The translations under genes were made by a program, and so were the position numbers. Shown here piece after piece: positions 9,267-22,000 of a DNA stretch of 64,000 nucleotides (within the stretch, counting starts at the first letter, position 1; each line of letters starts with the position of its first letter). The stretch is from Haliotis asinina (taxonomy: Eukaryota > Mollusca > Gastropoda > Lepetellida > Haliotidae), in contig NC_090281.1 of assembly GCF_037392515.1 (NCBI RefSeq), forward strand, positions 40,462,645-40,526,644, given 5' to 3'. Below the pieces are notes generated by a model. That model was given only the letters and a program-made list of their open reading frames with translations. It did not search any database and was not told where the DNA came from.

Positions 9267-11170
9267 GCAAGACTCTCAGCATGGTTAACTGACAGCAACC
9301 TCCTGCCAATCAATGGTACTGAGCACACTCATCAAAGCCACTCAACGGGGCATACTGACTCCATCGATGTAACAATTGTTAGCCCAAATCTTGCCCCTCA
9401 AATAAAGTCATGGAAAACCGTGGATGATACTCTCGGCAGCAATCACTTCCCAATCATCACAGAGATAGAACTTCCCGGTTCCCCACAAAACACCACCAAA
9501 GAAGTGAGATTCAACATCAAAAAAGCTAACAGAGAAGGATTCACATTTCTACTAGCACACCAGATTGAGGAAACACAAACCATCATAACACACTCATCTG
9601 TTGAACAGAAGGTGGAATCAATTACCAAGTGTATTGTTGATGTGGCAGAAGAAACTTATCCTTCAACCAAACTTCACAAGAGACCACCTGCACCTTGGTG
9701 GAATGAAAGTATAAGCAAGGACAGAAAGGCTAGAAGAAGAGCCAGAAGAACTTGGAAACGCACCCGCAACTTGAGGGACAAAATAGCATACAAATGTCTA
9801 GAAGCCAAAGTAAAGAGGGATATCAAGATCGCCAAAACCACTAGTTGGAGAAATTTCATCTCAACTCTTACAAGAGACACTCCTTCCCATACTATCTGGA
9901 GGAAAATAAAAGCAATCAACGGCAACACCAACTCAAGTCAACCAGCCCTATTCCATGATGGTGTAATGATCACTGACACGAAAGAAAAGGCGCAGTTATT
10001 TGGAAATCACTATGCCAACAAGTGTTCCTCCATTGACACGGATTTCAACAAAAGTACCTTTTCTGATAGTGAACAACATATTGCTGACAACCTAGATTTG
10101 CTGTATTCTTCTGAGGCTGAGGAGGACCAACCTTTCACGAGACATGAAATGGACCTTGCCATAAAAGAACTGACACTAAAAGCTGCTGGTCCTGATAAAA
10201 TTCACAACCAGATGCTGATGGACCTACCACCAAATGCAAAAGACATCATACTCAATCTGTTTAATGAGATTTGGGACTCTGGCACTTATCCATCAGCATG
10301 GAAGACTAGCCAAATAATTCCCCTTCTAAAACCAAACAAAGATAAACAAGCCATTAAATCATACCGTCCTATTACCCTCACCTCCTGCCTAGGTAAACTC
10401 ATGGAAAAGATGATCACCAGACGATTAACATGGAAACTGGAGACAGAAAAGATCTTTCACAAATCTCAGTGTGGCTTCCGCCCAAAATCAGGTACCATAG
10501 ATGCACTCATGCAGCTAACTGAACAATGTCATCAAGGATTAAGCAGGAATGAATACACGGTTATAATCCTGATCGATCTAGAAGGTGCATTTGATAAGGT
10601 GTGGTGGGATGGAGTCACCTTAAAGGCAGCTGAACTGGGAATAAGTGGCAGACTTCTTAAATTCATCAGAAGCTTCCTCAGCGAAAGACACATCCAAACC
10701 AAAGTAGGTAATGAGTATTCAGACTTAATCAGCATCAACACTGGAACACCCCAGGGTTCAATAATCAGCCCAATCCTTTTTAACATCATGATGCAGGATC
10801 TACCATCTGTAGTTTCAAAGCCACTGGGACAAGTCACATATGCTGATGATGGCTCCATATATATCACTCACAAAGATCTCAACCACATTGTGACGCATGC
10901 CAATGAATGTATGGAAGCAATAAACAATTGGGCAACCAAGTGGAAATTAAAGATATCCCAAGAAAAGACAGAATACACAGTCATCACCAGGAAACGAAAA
11001 CATGTGTTGCCACTTGACAAACTTGGTATACAAATCTCTGGTCGGTCAATAGGCTACAACAAAAATCCGAAAATACTAGGGCTAACACTCGACCCTAAAC
11101 TCACATGGAATGCCCATATTGACCGGTTACATCATGACTGTCTAAAGAGGCTGAACATATGCCATGTAAA
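9267..11170 (+). pseudogene. LINE endonuclease C-terminus and reverse transcriptase
   Basis: The frame starts inside the endonuclease with no real start codon. IDVTIVSPNL and DDTLGSNHFPI fit the last endonuclease motifs; the usual SDH is SNH here. The reverse transcriptase follows in one open frame, with motifs KAAGPDKI, SYRPITLTSCLGKLMEK, CGFRPKSGTIDA, ILIDLEGAFDKVWW (first catalytic Asp), GTPQGSIISPILFNI and TYADDGSIY (the YADD active site). It ends with WKLKISQEKTEY and ILGLTLDPKLTWNAHID. After about 11165 the usual continuation is missing and the frame runs out of register to 11279, so an internal deletion with a frame change separates it from the RNase H part. Confidence 0.85.
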
Positions 11171-11196
11171 TCTGGTCATCATGCTGCCCAACGAGA

Positions 11197-12483
11197 ATGA
11201 AAAGACTTTCAACCTTACGAAATTGTGCTCTCCGTCTCATAGTTGGTGCTCTGAAAACCACGCCAGTTGGGTCACTTGAGATAGAAGCAAACATCCCTCC
11301 ACTTCAGATCCATTCGGAATCAGTTATCCTGAACAGAAGGATTACAAATCACTTCCTTCCAAAAGATTCTCCAGGGCATCTCAAGAAAAACAAAGCAAAG
11401 AACTCCTTCTATGCAAGATCCAGCAGGCTACTCAAGGAAAGAAACATCTATCTCCCTTCTAGGTCAGACCCCAACTTTTCTCCAACAGCAATCATGAATG
11501 ATATACCACCATGGCAATGGAAACCTCCAACCATAGTAACATCAATTCCAGAACAAGCCAATAAGTCAGAAAACCCAGTCAAGTTGAAGATGCTAGCCTT
11601 GGAGTTAATCCAGACTAAATATTCAGAATACAGAAAGATCTACACTGACGGCTCCCTGGATCCAAACAATGGAAAAGCTGGGGCAGGCATATATCTCCAA
11701 GACGACGAGAGTAGTGTCATCATTCCACTCACCCCCTGCTCAATCCTCAGTGCAGAACTTACAGCAATAGAAAGAGCCTTGCTGGAAATTAAAGATCTTT
11801 CCAACTCCGGTCCTTACACCATCCTGACTGACTCTTTATCATCCCTGCACACTCTGTTGTCATACAAACCTACTGAGTACTACCATCAAACCAAAGCCAT
11901 CAACAGTCTGCTACAAACCCTGAAAACTGTCATCTGCCTACAATGGATCCCAAGCCATGTAGGGATTATTGGGAACGAAAAGGCTGACGAACTTGCCAAG
12001 CAAGCATCTGAGAGTGGCCCTCTGCTAAAACCTATGTCATCTCTACCTAGTTTGAAATGCAGAGTGAAGGAAACCTCTAGTGATAAATGGTCAAATATCT
12101 GGCTCAATAACAGCAAAGGTCGAAAGTACTTTGAACTGCAGGAAAAACCCAACAGAATTTTCTACAAAAATATCAAAAGAACGGATCAAGTTACCATCTG
12201 TAGAATCCGACTGAACCACTTTCCCTGTCAGAGCTATCTAGCCAAATATCATCTGGCAACTGACCCCATTTGCACAGTTTGTAATCAGGAAGAGGAAGAT
12301 CTTGAGCACATCTTATTCAGATGCCCCGAATATGATGAAATCAGGTCAACAGCCAACAACAATCTTAAAGAAGCCCTTGAAAACAGAAATAATGAATGGG
12401 CTCAATTCATCAATATAATCAAGAGGAGAAACGAGAGGGCACATGCAAGGGCCACGACGCCAGAGGCATGCTCCACTACCTAA
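11197..12483 (+). pseudogene. LINE RNase H and zinc-knuckle C-terminus
   Basis: This open frame resumes with STLRNCALRLIVGALKTTP, a conserved segment downstream of the reverse transcriptase in these elements. The RNase H domain follows with IYTDGSLD, LSAELTAIERAL, ILTDSLSSL, SHVGI and NEKADELAKQA, which supply the D-E-D-H-D set, so the domain looks intact. Near the C-terminus, CTVCNQEEEDLEHILFRCP fits the CxxC...H...C knuckle of this group. The stop codon lies within the first unit of the CCTAA tail. The frame differs from that of the reverse transcriptase, so the original single protein cannot be made. Confidence 0.85.
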
Positions 12484-12492
12484 CCTAACCTA

Positions 12493-12800
12493 ATCTACCA
12501 AGTTTTGCAGAAAATATAGAATGGTTTTTCAGCTATGCTCCTGAAACGAAGCCCATCCCACCATTAGACTAACACCAAAATGTTCCATGTAAAAACAAAA
12601 AACCCAAAATGCCAAAACTCTGCAAATAGCAAAAGGCACAACTATAGGTTGAGATTATTATATCTATCAAATTCGGTCTAAAAATATTGAATGGTTTCTG
12701 AGTTATGCTCCGGAAACAAAATGATTATGGACGGACGGACAGACAAGGCGTCGACTATATCCCCACGCATTACATGCCGGGGTATAAAAACAATGTCAGG
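12493..12800. repeat. Dispersed tandem repeat D (right part)
   Basis: This continues the unit split by the LINE (CTACCAAGTTTTGCAG, CTGAAACGAAGCCCATCCC, AGCAAAAGGCAC). It ends with the characteristic GACGGACGGACAGACAAG and a GGGGTATAAAAA terminus, the same kind of end seen at 18955-19028 and 32255-32320. Confidence 0.75.
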
Positions 12801-15800
12801 AGAACATGTGTGGACTATGAGGCATGTTTTCCTGTATGGATCTGGATGCAGTATGGAAACATTGGTCCGCAGACTAATAACCACCTCGAGTGGTTGAAGC
12901 TGAAAAGCCTTACTGCCAAGCCCATCCAAACATCTACCTCTTTGTCTCGAGCATCAAGAAAATCAAAACCATAGACAAAGCGAAATGTGCTCAGCGCGAC
13001 TGTGGTGCCCTCCCCAATTCACACGTGTTTACAGAAAGCTGGATGCCAGACTCCTGACACTGACGCAGCACCTCCAGAGCGGCTGAAAAAAACGCCTCTT
13101 CAGTACCTTGATGCTGCTGGACATCTCATGAAGTTTGCTAAGTGGTTGTCAGTCGTGTATAATTGTGAAAGCAAAACCACTGAAAGATTGTAAAACCACA
13201 GTAAAAGATCAGCTTCTCATGATATATCCATGTCGCCATGTGAAGACAGAGAATTCTCAGAATGAATAAAGATGTCTTGCCAACAAACATTTGTTTGGTT
13301 TTGTTAAACTTCTGTAGGCAGACACCACAGATCAGGTCAGTTCATTAACCAACTAACTGATAAAGTTCATTTCAGCAGGGGTAGAACAGGTCAGACTATG
13401 AATTTCACTTCCTGTTCACTGGACCGCATCATGTTGTTTTAACCTTTAGGCTGTATTGGGTTTAGAATACACTGCAAAATTAGGTAAAGTGGGTATACTC
13501 CAAGTTGCCACCTTCTACTCCCTGCAGTGGATAAAGTCTGTTTTGAGAACATTCACACCAGCATCAGCAACCACCTTCTTTGTTTTGATGTTCACAGTAG
13601 GAGAGTATTACTTGTGTCAATATATGATGATTGGTGATATGAGTTGTCAATTGACTTGTTGCTCCCCTCTCAAAGTGATGATTTATTGACATGAAAATGT
13701 AAAGCAATGAATGATGTAAATGTAAAGCAGAACACTTTTTGGTTTTTTATCTGAGCTCTTTGAAAGCATCACACCTCCCTAATTAGCCAAACTCTGTTGG
13801 TAATTAAGCTGATAGGATTATGAGGGGCCAGAGCAGGAACACTCAAGTGCTCAGGGTCCTTCTGGGAAGAGTTGTTAACAAGGTGTGAAAACTTGGGCCA
13901 ATGTGGTAAGGGCCACTCTGGGAATGTACATTTGAATTGGTGATCGTAACTACTCCTTTGTACATGGATGGTGAGCAAATAGATTTGGTTTTGATATTGC
14001 ATGGCCAGTATAGCTAATTTTGCCTGTTGTATGCATCTGTATTATTAATTACCTGAAAAGAATATTAATGAATTTATTTTGCAGTTGTACTAAGTTGACA
14101 TTACATTATGTGCTTTCATTTTCTGTCTTGCAATGGTCCCCAAACCTGGATATTTCTTCAGTTATGCATCAGGTCCTGGGAAAGGCCTGATACAAGTCTT
14201 GGGTGTTATCCACTATGGTGAACCTCATGGGAACCAGTATGGTGCACATACAAAAAGGAAACATAGCGACAATTAAGTGCCAAATAGGTGAGGTTAACAG
14301 ATAACATATCAAAAGGGTCACAGAGCAACAAACATGTTCCAAAAATTTAAATTCTGTAACTAAAATAATGCTTCTTTCAATACCTACATGTATTCCCATC
14401 GGACCCATCTTTGAGTGCATGTGCAGCACACAAAGTGGAGAATTGTGAGTATCTTTGGAAAATTGCACACACTGGTTTTGATCGGCAGACAAAGATTGTT
14501 TACTATCAGGTACTAATAAAACACTTTCATTAAATCATAAACATGCTAAAAAAGTCAATGTTTACTTGCCATGGATAATCAACCCAAAGGAATGGTGTAA
14601 AAGGAAGTTGCCATTGAAACACAAAGTGACATTTCTGGAGGCAGACAACCATTCACAGTTCCTGCAGCTCCAATATCCATACCAAACTACCAATACCTCT
14701 TTCAGGCAGGATAATACTACTGCCTGTTTCTCAAGACCTCTTTCAGGCAGCATAATACTACTGCCTGTTTCTCAAGATCTCTCCCTCCTAGTCTTGACAC
14801 CAAATGGAGTGATGCCTATGATACCAGGTTCTGTCTTAGTGGACATTTTCCAGTACATTGTCTACCTTGAGACTTTACAGATATACATTTACACTAAAAT
14901 GTTACAACAGTACTGTCTTTTCACTAATTTAACACTTTGTATAATAAAAACTAGTTTCTGTAACCCGAAATACTGGGGTAATTGCACAGCTGAGTGACAT
15001 AAAATGTTTTGAGTGAGTTTAGTTTTATGCTGTCCTAAGCTACATATCAGCGTCAAAAGGTCTGAAAGGATTTGGTCTTCATAACCAGGAACATGTATAC
15101 TTAATTCCAATTTCTGGTTGTAACATCAGGGTTACTAGGACTCACAACATAATGTACATATTAAAAAGTCCCTCATATGTTCCTTTCCCTTTTCTCAATG
15201 ACTGAAGTAAAATGTTTTGGTCATGTCTGGTAAAGGAGTAACCACCATACAAGTTCAATGGGCCAAAGTGTTGACCTGCTCAAGTTGTTTTGCTATTTTC
15301 TCCAGCATGATAATGTTGAATCTTTGTCTGGACAAAGCATCCAAAATATTCTCTCAATTTTCCATGAACCATTCGGATTCCAAACCATCATATTTGACAA
15401 TTGACATTTTGTCACGTCATGCCTCCAGAAACTTCACTCAACATTGTTCAGATGCCACAGCATATTACATGAGACATTAATACATCTTCCAAATGTAAAA
15501 AATCATGCTTTGGTATTGTGTTTGGTGGAAACAGTCTCATGTTGTTGCAATTGGATAAGATAATAAGCCATAACAAAAAGCGGATTATTGTTTCAGGTAA
15601 TGTGAAGTTAAAAGGAAACGAAAACAAGTTTCAAGATTTAATATCAATATTCAGAACAAGTGAGATTGACCAGATTGAGATGACGCCACAAACACATAAT
15701 ACACAGAACGTCATGTAGCAAAACTATTACTGACATAACCAGAACAATCAAAGGAACACCTACCATAACTTTCAAAATGATAATGTTTGACAATTCAGTC

Positions 15801-15879
15801 CTTGTCTGTCATTACTGAAATTCTCCATGTATCTCCCTGAAATTCTCTATAGAAGGAACAAAGAGGAGCTTTGACAAGA
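12801..15879. other. Non-coding flank of the V-ATPase G gene
   Basis: I see no protein with recognisable motifs here. The part nearest 15879 should include the 3' UTR of the minus-strand V-ATPase G gene; a candidate ATTAAA signal (minus strand) is at 15637-15642. A short duplication of TCTTTCAGGCAG...ATACTACTGCCTGTTTCTC lies at about 14698-14775. The remainder has no repeat match within the window. Confidence 0.45.
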
Positions 15880-16047
15880 TTATAGCTGCAAATTTTCATG
15901 CAATTCAGGTTTGATGTCATAGACAATATCCAAAAGACGTCTCAAAGCAGCTTCACTGTTGCGCTTGACACTCTCATTGAGCTCAGAGATCTTCTGGCGT
16001 GTGTTCTCCTCAATTTTGGTTTCCATATCACCACGGGATCCTAGGAC
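15880..16047 (-). CDS. ATP6V1G: ATP6V1G exon 3 (C-terminus, stop)
   Basis: The exon begins after acceptor TTTCAG (AG at 16049-16048) in phase 0 with VLGSRGD. It runs through [17 protein letters not shown] and the conserved end [11 protein letters not shown] to TAA at 15882-15880. It supplies the second half of the stalk helix and the conserved C-terminal motif of the family. Confidence 0.93.
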   Translation of the reverse strand, partial: VLGSRGDMETKIEENTRQKISELNESVKRNSEAALRRLLDIVYDIKPELHENLQL

Positions 16048-19000
16048 CTGAAATGGAAACATTACTTTTGTCACTCTAATCAAAAATACAAAACTACCCA
16101 AAGGCACAATTCACCAATACACCTGTCTGTGTGCCAGGTTTGTTGTTTTTAGGTTCTGATTTGGTAATGACAAATTTGCACAGATGGACAGATAGATGGG
16201 CACACTGAGTCCATTCTTAATACCAATCCCCACAAATGCATTCACATAAACAAAAAAAACACTATGTCTAGGCACATGGATGCCCCCGCTGCTGAAGGAA
16301 GAGTTCCCTACACTGAGTGTGCTCTGATGATTAATTTCTACTGAACAAATTTAATAAACATCTATGCCACTATGAGATGCACACCTTTTGACTCCCAATG
16401 AAACACACATACAAGCTTAATCGATTATGTTGAGCACTTTTTGTGGAGAAGTGGATAGATTTAATCCCCTAATTTGCTATCATCAGAGAGAAATTCCACA
16501 ATATTTATCTAAGTTCAAATTGTCTCTAAACATACAAAATACTATAAAATACAAAAACAGCATATGACACGCACACCTTTAGAGTCTCTATGAAAGGCAT
16601 ATGTAAGTTAGATATGATTTGTGCAGTGGTTGTTGAGGAGAAGTGGAAAAAAAGTACACCCCCTGTTTTATGGGACAAATAGATCCCAATTCCAAGTTCA
16701 AATGTCTGTAGAATAGACCAAATTAAGAATTTGGTTGAACAAGGTATGAGATGCACCCCTTTAGAGTCCCAATGAAACACATGTAGAGTTCAATCAATTC
16801 TGTTGAGCAGCTTTTGTGGAAAAGTGGATATACTTCAACCCCATTAAACACTATATTCAGAGAGAAATTAAACAAAATTTATGTAAGTTCAAATGGAACT
16901 AAAATTGGCAAAATAAATATAATAGAAAAACAAAATATGAGATGAACACTTTTAGAATCTCTATAAAGCACATAAGTAACATATATGAATTCCATAAAGT
17001 AGTTTTTGAGGAGAAGTGGACAACATACACCCCCTGACCCAGTCCTCATTTCACTATCATCATTGAGAAATATAGCAAAATGTACATAAGTTCAAATGTC
17101 TCTACACTTACAAAAAAACCCTGAAATACAAAAACAACATATGAGATGCACACCACTGGAGTCCCACATTTAAGTTTGTTGAATTCCATATAGTAGTTTT
17201 AGAGAAGTGGACAAAGTACATCTCTGTTTCATACGGACAGACACCGAGAGCAATCCTATATGCCCCCAGCCATATTATTATGGCACAAAAATCCCCTGTT
17301 GTGCTGAAGTTAACCCTGTTGCAAACCAGCTAAATTCAGTGCAGACTGCAATTAACAGTAGTCACTGTACGTATCATTTTCAAATATTTAAAAACATTCA
17401 GGGTTTCATGATGTTACGGCGCTGATCAAAACAACCTTAACTAGAGGAATTTCTGTAACTAACCTTAACCATGGGTTCAAATATATATAGGTAACTTGGT
17501 TCCAACTAGTGGCAAAGGACAACCTCAAGAATAAAAGTTTGATCTGAAGTATATTATTATAACAACAGAGCTACATATGAGGTAACAATGAACACCAGAA
17601 ATAGAATTTAAATATTATCTCCGTATTCACACAATGGAGATATAACAAGCCACTAATGTGGTATCACACCTGAGGCATAAACTTGCCCAACCCCTTACAA
17701 AATACACTGAGACTTATTTGAGTGCTTATATCACCGTGCGCAAGTGTATAGAGTTTAAGGAGATTTACATTGCTCCTAAAATGTCTTCCTACAAAATACA
17801 CTGAGACTTTTTTGAGTACTTATATCACCATGCACAAGTGTACAGAGTTTTAGAAGATTTACATGGTTTTCAAGAATATTTACTCGAAGCCAAGGTATTG
17901 ATTTGATAGGAGTCAATTAATGAATAAGTGCGATAACTAATAGTTTAGACGGTTATGTCTAAATATGAAAATTCGACAAGTCAAGGATATCAAATGATAG
18001 TCGATTAGGGATACAAAAACACAGTTAAAAGACTCTTAGTCTACCGTGAATTATTCTGAAATTGAATACACTTCAGAGGAATTTTACCGTGTTCCAATAA
18101 AAGGTTTAAGTATTCTTATAATAGGATTCACTACACTACACAGCTATTACACCTGATAATATGGCATCAAACAGTACTGGACCTACCGTGACATATAGAA
18201 TCACATTCCACACATTATTCCCATAAATATCCGGTAAGTGAATAAAATACCACACACTGGTAGTTCAATCCAAAAATGGTATAAAGTTCCCACTATCTGA
18301 TTATCCTGACTGTCTTGGTTAAGGAACGCTGAATCAGCGACCGACTCATGCCAACATGCATTATGTCTGAAGGCGAGATTTTTACTGAGTAACCCTAACA
18401 AGCGTTCAACATATTTTATATGAGAGGCGCGGACATCAACGTAGACAACGTCAATTGACGTTAGGTTATCCTTCAGCCGATGCCAAAAAGTGCTTTGTCC
18501 AACCCGATAAAATTACTATCATGAAACAATAACAAGCCGTAATAAGTAATTCTTAACACCATTACAGAGTTCACGACTTGAGGAATCCTATCGTGTAAGG
18601 ACAGTCAACAGTAATGCATTAAACAATAAACTAGACGACTTAATGCGTGACCGACCTTCACGAAAATAATGAAGTTACCAGTTCAGAAAATAACTGTGTT
18701 ACAGTTAGAGATTAATGGATGTTAAAACACACCTGAAAAGTAAGCCACAAACACAGGCTACCCATAGCTATCAATTTCTACATATCTACTAAATTTTGCT
18801 GACAGATATTAAAAAGTTTTTGAGTTGTGCTCCGGAAACGAAACACACCTTTCACTTTTGAGACAAAGTCTGAATCGTTCGTTATTATATCTATCTATTT
18901 TGGTCTAAAAATATTGAATGGCTTTTGAGTTATACTCTGGAAACAATATGATTACGGGCAGACAAGATAGACAGATGGATGGAGGGACAGACAGACAGAC

Positions 19001-22000
19001 GAGGGGGATATGCAGGGGGGATATAAAGCAAGCAACTGTAAGACATATTAACTGACCATAACAAGCCCAGTTGTCACAACAAATACATGCACAAAAAGTA
19101 TCAAACCTTGGCTTCATACTCTTTGTACTGTTTCTCTCGATCCCCCTTGTATGCATTGATCTCTCCATCAGCCTCCTTCTTTGCTTGTTTCAAACGGTTG
19201 GCTTTCCCTAAAAGACAATGTAATGGTTATTTTAGTTTACCAAACATGCTTTCGTACTGTACAATGGTAAAACTAAAAGTTTTAATGTTTTCCAAAACAC
19301 TTGATGCATGTAGATACTACAGGTTGTGACTGTGATTCAATGGACAGATAGTGACTGTGATTCAACAGACAGGTAGTCACTGCAATTCAACAGGATGAAA
19401 ATGACTGTGATTCAAAGGACAAATATAGACTGTGATTATTATTTTAACAGGCAGATAGTGAATGTTATTCAACAGGCAGAAAGTGACTGTGATTCAACCG
19501 ACAGATAGTGACTGTGAGCATTAAATACTTTGTACTTCAGAGTTCTAAGTTTAAAAAAAATCTGACTTTACAGTGTGAAACACTTGCATTTCAAAGATAA
19601 TTTCAGGACATTCCAAATTAAATCAATTAAAAGACACGTTTAAAAAATGTGTTTAAAATCATTCGCTAAATGTCCTTTATTCTTGACTTCTTGATTTTAC
19701 CATTTCCTGAAACTATTTGCAGCTCCATAGCTCCATAAAAAAATTATCTAACTGAATATTTCCATTAAGATGCACAGCATACTGTTCAAATTCAATTTCA
19801 CAGTCTGTATTGTCTTTTCAGAAGGAAATTATTAAAAACTGAACAAAAATCTTGATATAAAGATATCTAGGTAAGCACCTGTCCGTACATTTTGGGAATA
19901 ACTTCAGACATGTATGAGTTTGTCCAGAAATTTGTCTGTATTCACACAGCAAAACATGGGTACCTGGTGGGATAAGTCATGTGATTATTAACCATTTAGT
20001 GCCTCACAGGCAGCTATACAGATGGATGCTAGGTGCTACATAAATGAAGTATTGTCATAAATTGATATTGCAGTGAAGCCATGGGCTGCCTGAACAGTTG
20101 GGCTGTAATGATGCATCAAACTATTGATAGATTGCAATAGTTGAGTCTCCAATAGCATGTAACTTATTGTAGAAATGAAAGAGTATCAATGCATTGATAG
20201 TAAGTGTGACTATTGATAGTTTAGTAATTCACTTCCATTCATAATTGCGGAGCACAGAAATTACAGAAATTACCACTTTTGATAATTGTTCTGTTCTCTC
20301 GGTTGTTGCTTAAAACCTATGATAGACAATCAACATGCACGACCCACCGACAGAACTTTACCGACCATACATCAACAGGAGGGTGTGCATGTCACTTGGC
20401 GATGGGGCTATCCAATAACTGATGATACAGTCACTGCAACTCCCCTCGAAAATGACTGTTTTGCAGTTACTGATGTAAGTAAACTTATACTTAAATTTGT
20501 GATCATAATTAAAGTCTTCCATTGAACTGAGGTAACCATCTTTCTTGTCCATCTTGCTTTCTCCAGCATTCTCTTCGCAATCTGGACAGATTTCTCTGCA
20601 AGTCCATCGGACTGTGAATGATTACGAACTAGTTGTGACATGCTGAAATCCTCTTGGATTTGCGAATTCTTGAAATTCCCTTGATGTAAACTGTGGCCCA
20701 TTGTCACTGCGTAGTTCTACAGGTATTCTATGTCTTGAGAAAATTGATTTCATGTGAGTTATGAATGTCTTACAAAAGAAATATATATACCTGCTTATAC
20801 CTTATGTTATATCTCATTATTTGTCGCAAGATATAGCAAATTTACTGACATCATGCAATGTTTCCTTGCATAGTTTATGTTAATATTTCTATAAAGAGAG
20901 CCAACACCACTAACCCATAGGCACATAGCCTTGTAGTTACCACTCGTACACAGCAATGCCAGTACCTGGCATACTATGCATCTGTATTTATGTAAAGTAT
21001 GGTCTTTGAGAGCCAACACAATAAATCCATAAGCACTTCGTCTTTCAGTTATTACTGATACACTGTCATATTTCTGTGCTGCATAGCATTTCTATGTGTT
21101 TATATAAAGTATGGATACTGAGAACCATCACTATCAATTCATAAGCACTTAGCTTTTGCAATTACTACTGGCTCACAGTAATGCCTCTACCCTGCATGGT
21201 AAATTCTTATGCATGCATTTACAGTGTTCCCAGAAATTATTGAGAAAATCTTTGTTTTTTTTCTAATGATGCTAAGATTGGAAAAAGGGCTTTCACTATG
21301 CACTAAGCATACTAAATAAGGGACACAACTCTTGAAGGCTTAGAAGGCAGCTCATTACGTCAAGAGTTATCTCACTTGTCTGAGCAGATGGCTTCCTGTG
21401 TTGACATGGCAGAATTTACAGCAAGAGAGAAAAGAAAGCTCATTCTAGATGATTTTGAAAGGGGTGAGGCTGATACTAAAGTGTTAGCTTGTAGACATGG
21501 TATTCCTCTGTCTACAGTTTACAGAACTTTGAAGAATATTCAAACAGGAACCAGGATAGAGCACAAAGCAGGGGCAGGTCGGCCTAGAAAATTCAGTGTT
21601 GTGGATCGCCAAAGACTTGGGCAGATTGTGAGTAGGGGCAAATTGAAGAACATCAGAAATGAAATGATAAGCAGAGGAAGTCCTCAGGTATGCAATGAAA
21701 CAGTTAGGCAGGAATTACAGAGACTTAATTGGGTGAGAAAACATGGAATTCCCTCGCCATTGATGAAAGATGCACAAAAGGAAAAACGTTTAAACTGGTG
21801 TTGGGCTCATGAAAATCAAGATTGGGATAATGTTTTCTTTTCGGATGAAAGTTCTGTTTGGCTTTTCCCTAATTGTGTGAAAATTTGGACCAAAGATACA
21901 GTCAAACCTATCTACCAGCGACCAAAACATAGCCCGAAGTTTCACATGTGGGGTGGCATATCGGCTCGCGGAGTGACGCCATTGTGTGTTTTCACGGGAA

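Larger units (their letters stand above)
9267..12492 (+). mobile_element. 5'-truncated LINE with RNase H (I-type)
   Basis: The element sits between two parts of one dispersed-repeat unit: left flank GCTACACAT, right flank ATCTACCAAG, as in an uninterrupted unit near 8908-8922. It lacks the 5' end: the endonuclease begins mid-domain. The order is endonuclease C-terminus, reverse transcriptase, RNase H, and a Cys/His-rich C-terminus, as in I-type non-LTR elements. The 3' end is a short pentanucleotide tail, CCTAACCTAACCTAA. Internal damage splits the protein into two frames. Confidence 0.85.

Noticed and set aside
12478..12492. CCTAACCTAACCTAA as an interstitial telomere repeat.
   Set aside because: There are only three units, located exactly at the 3' end of a LINE. 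Molluscan telomeres use a six-base unit, so a LINE tail is the simpler reading.
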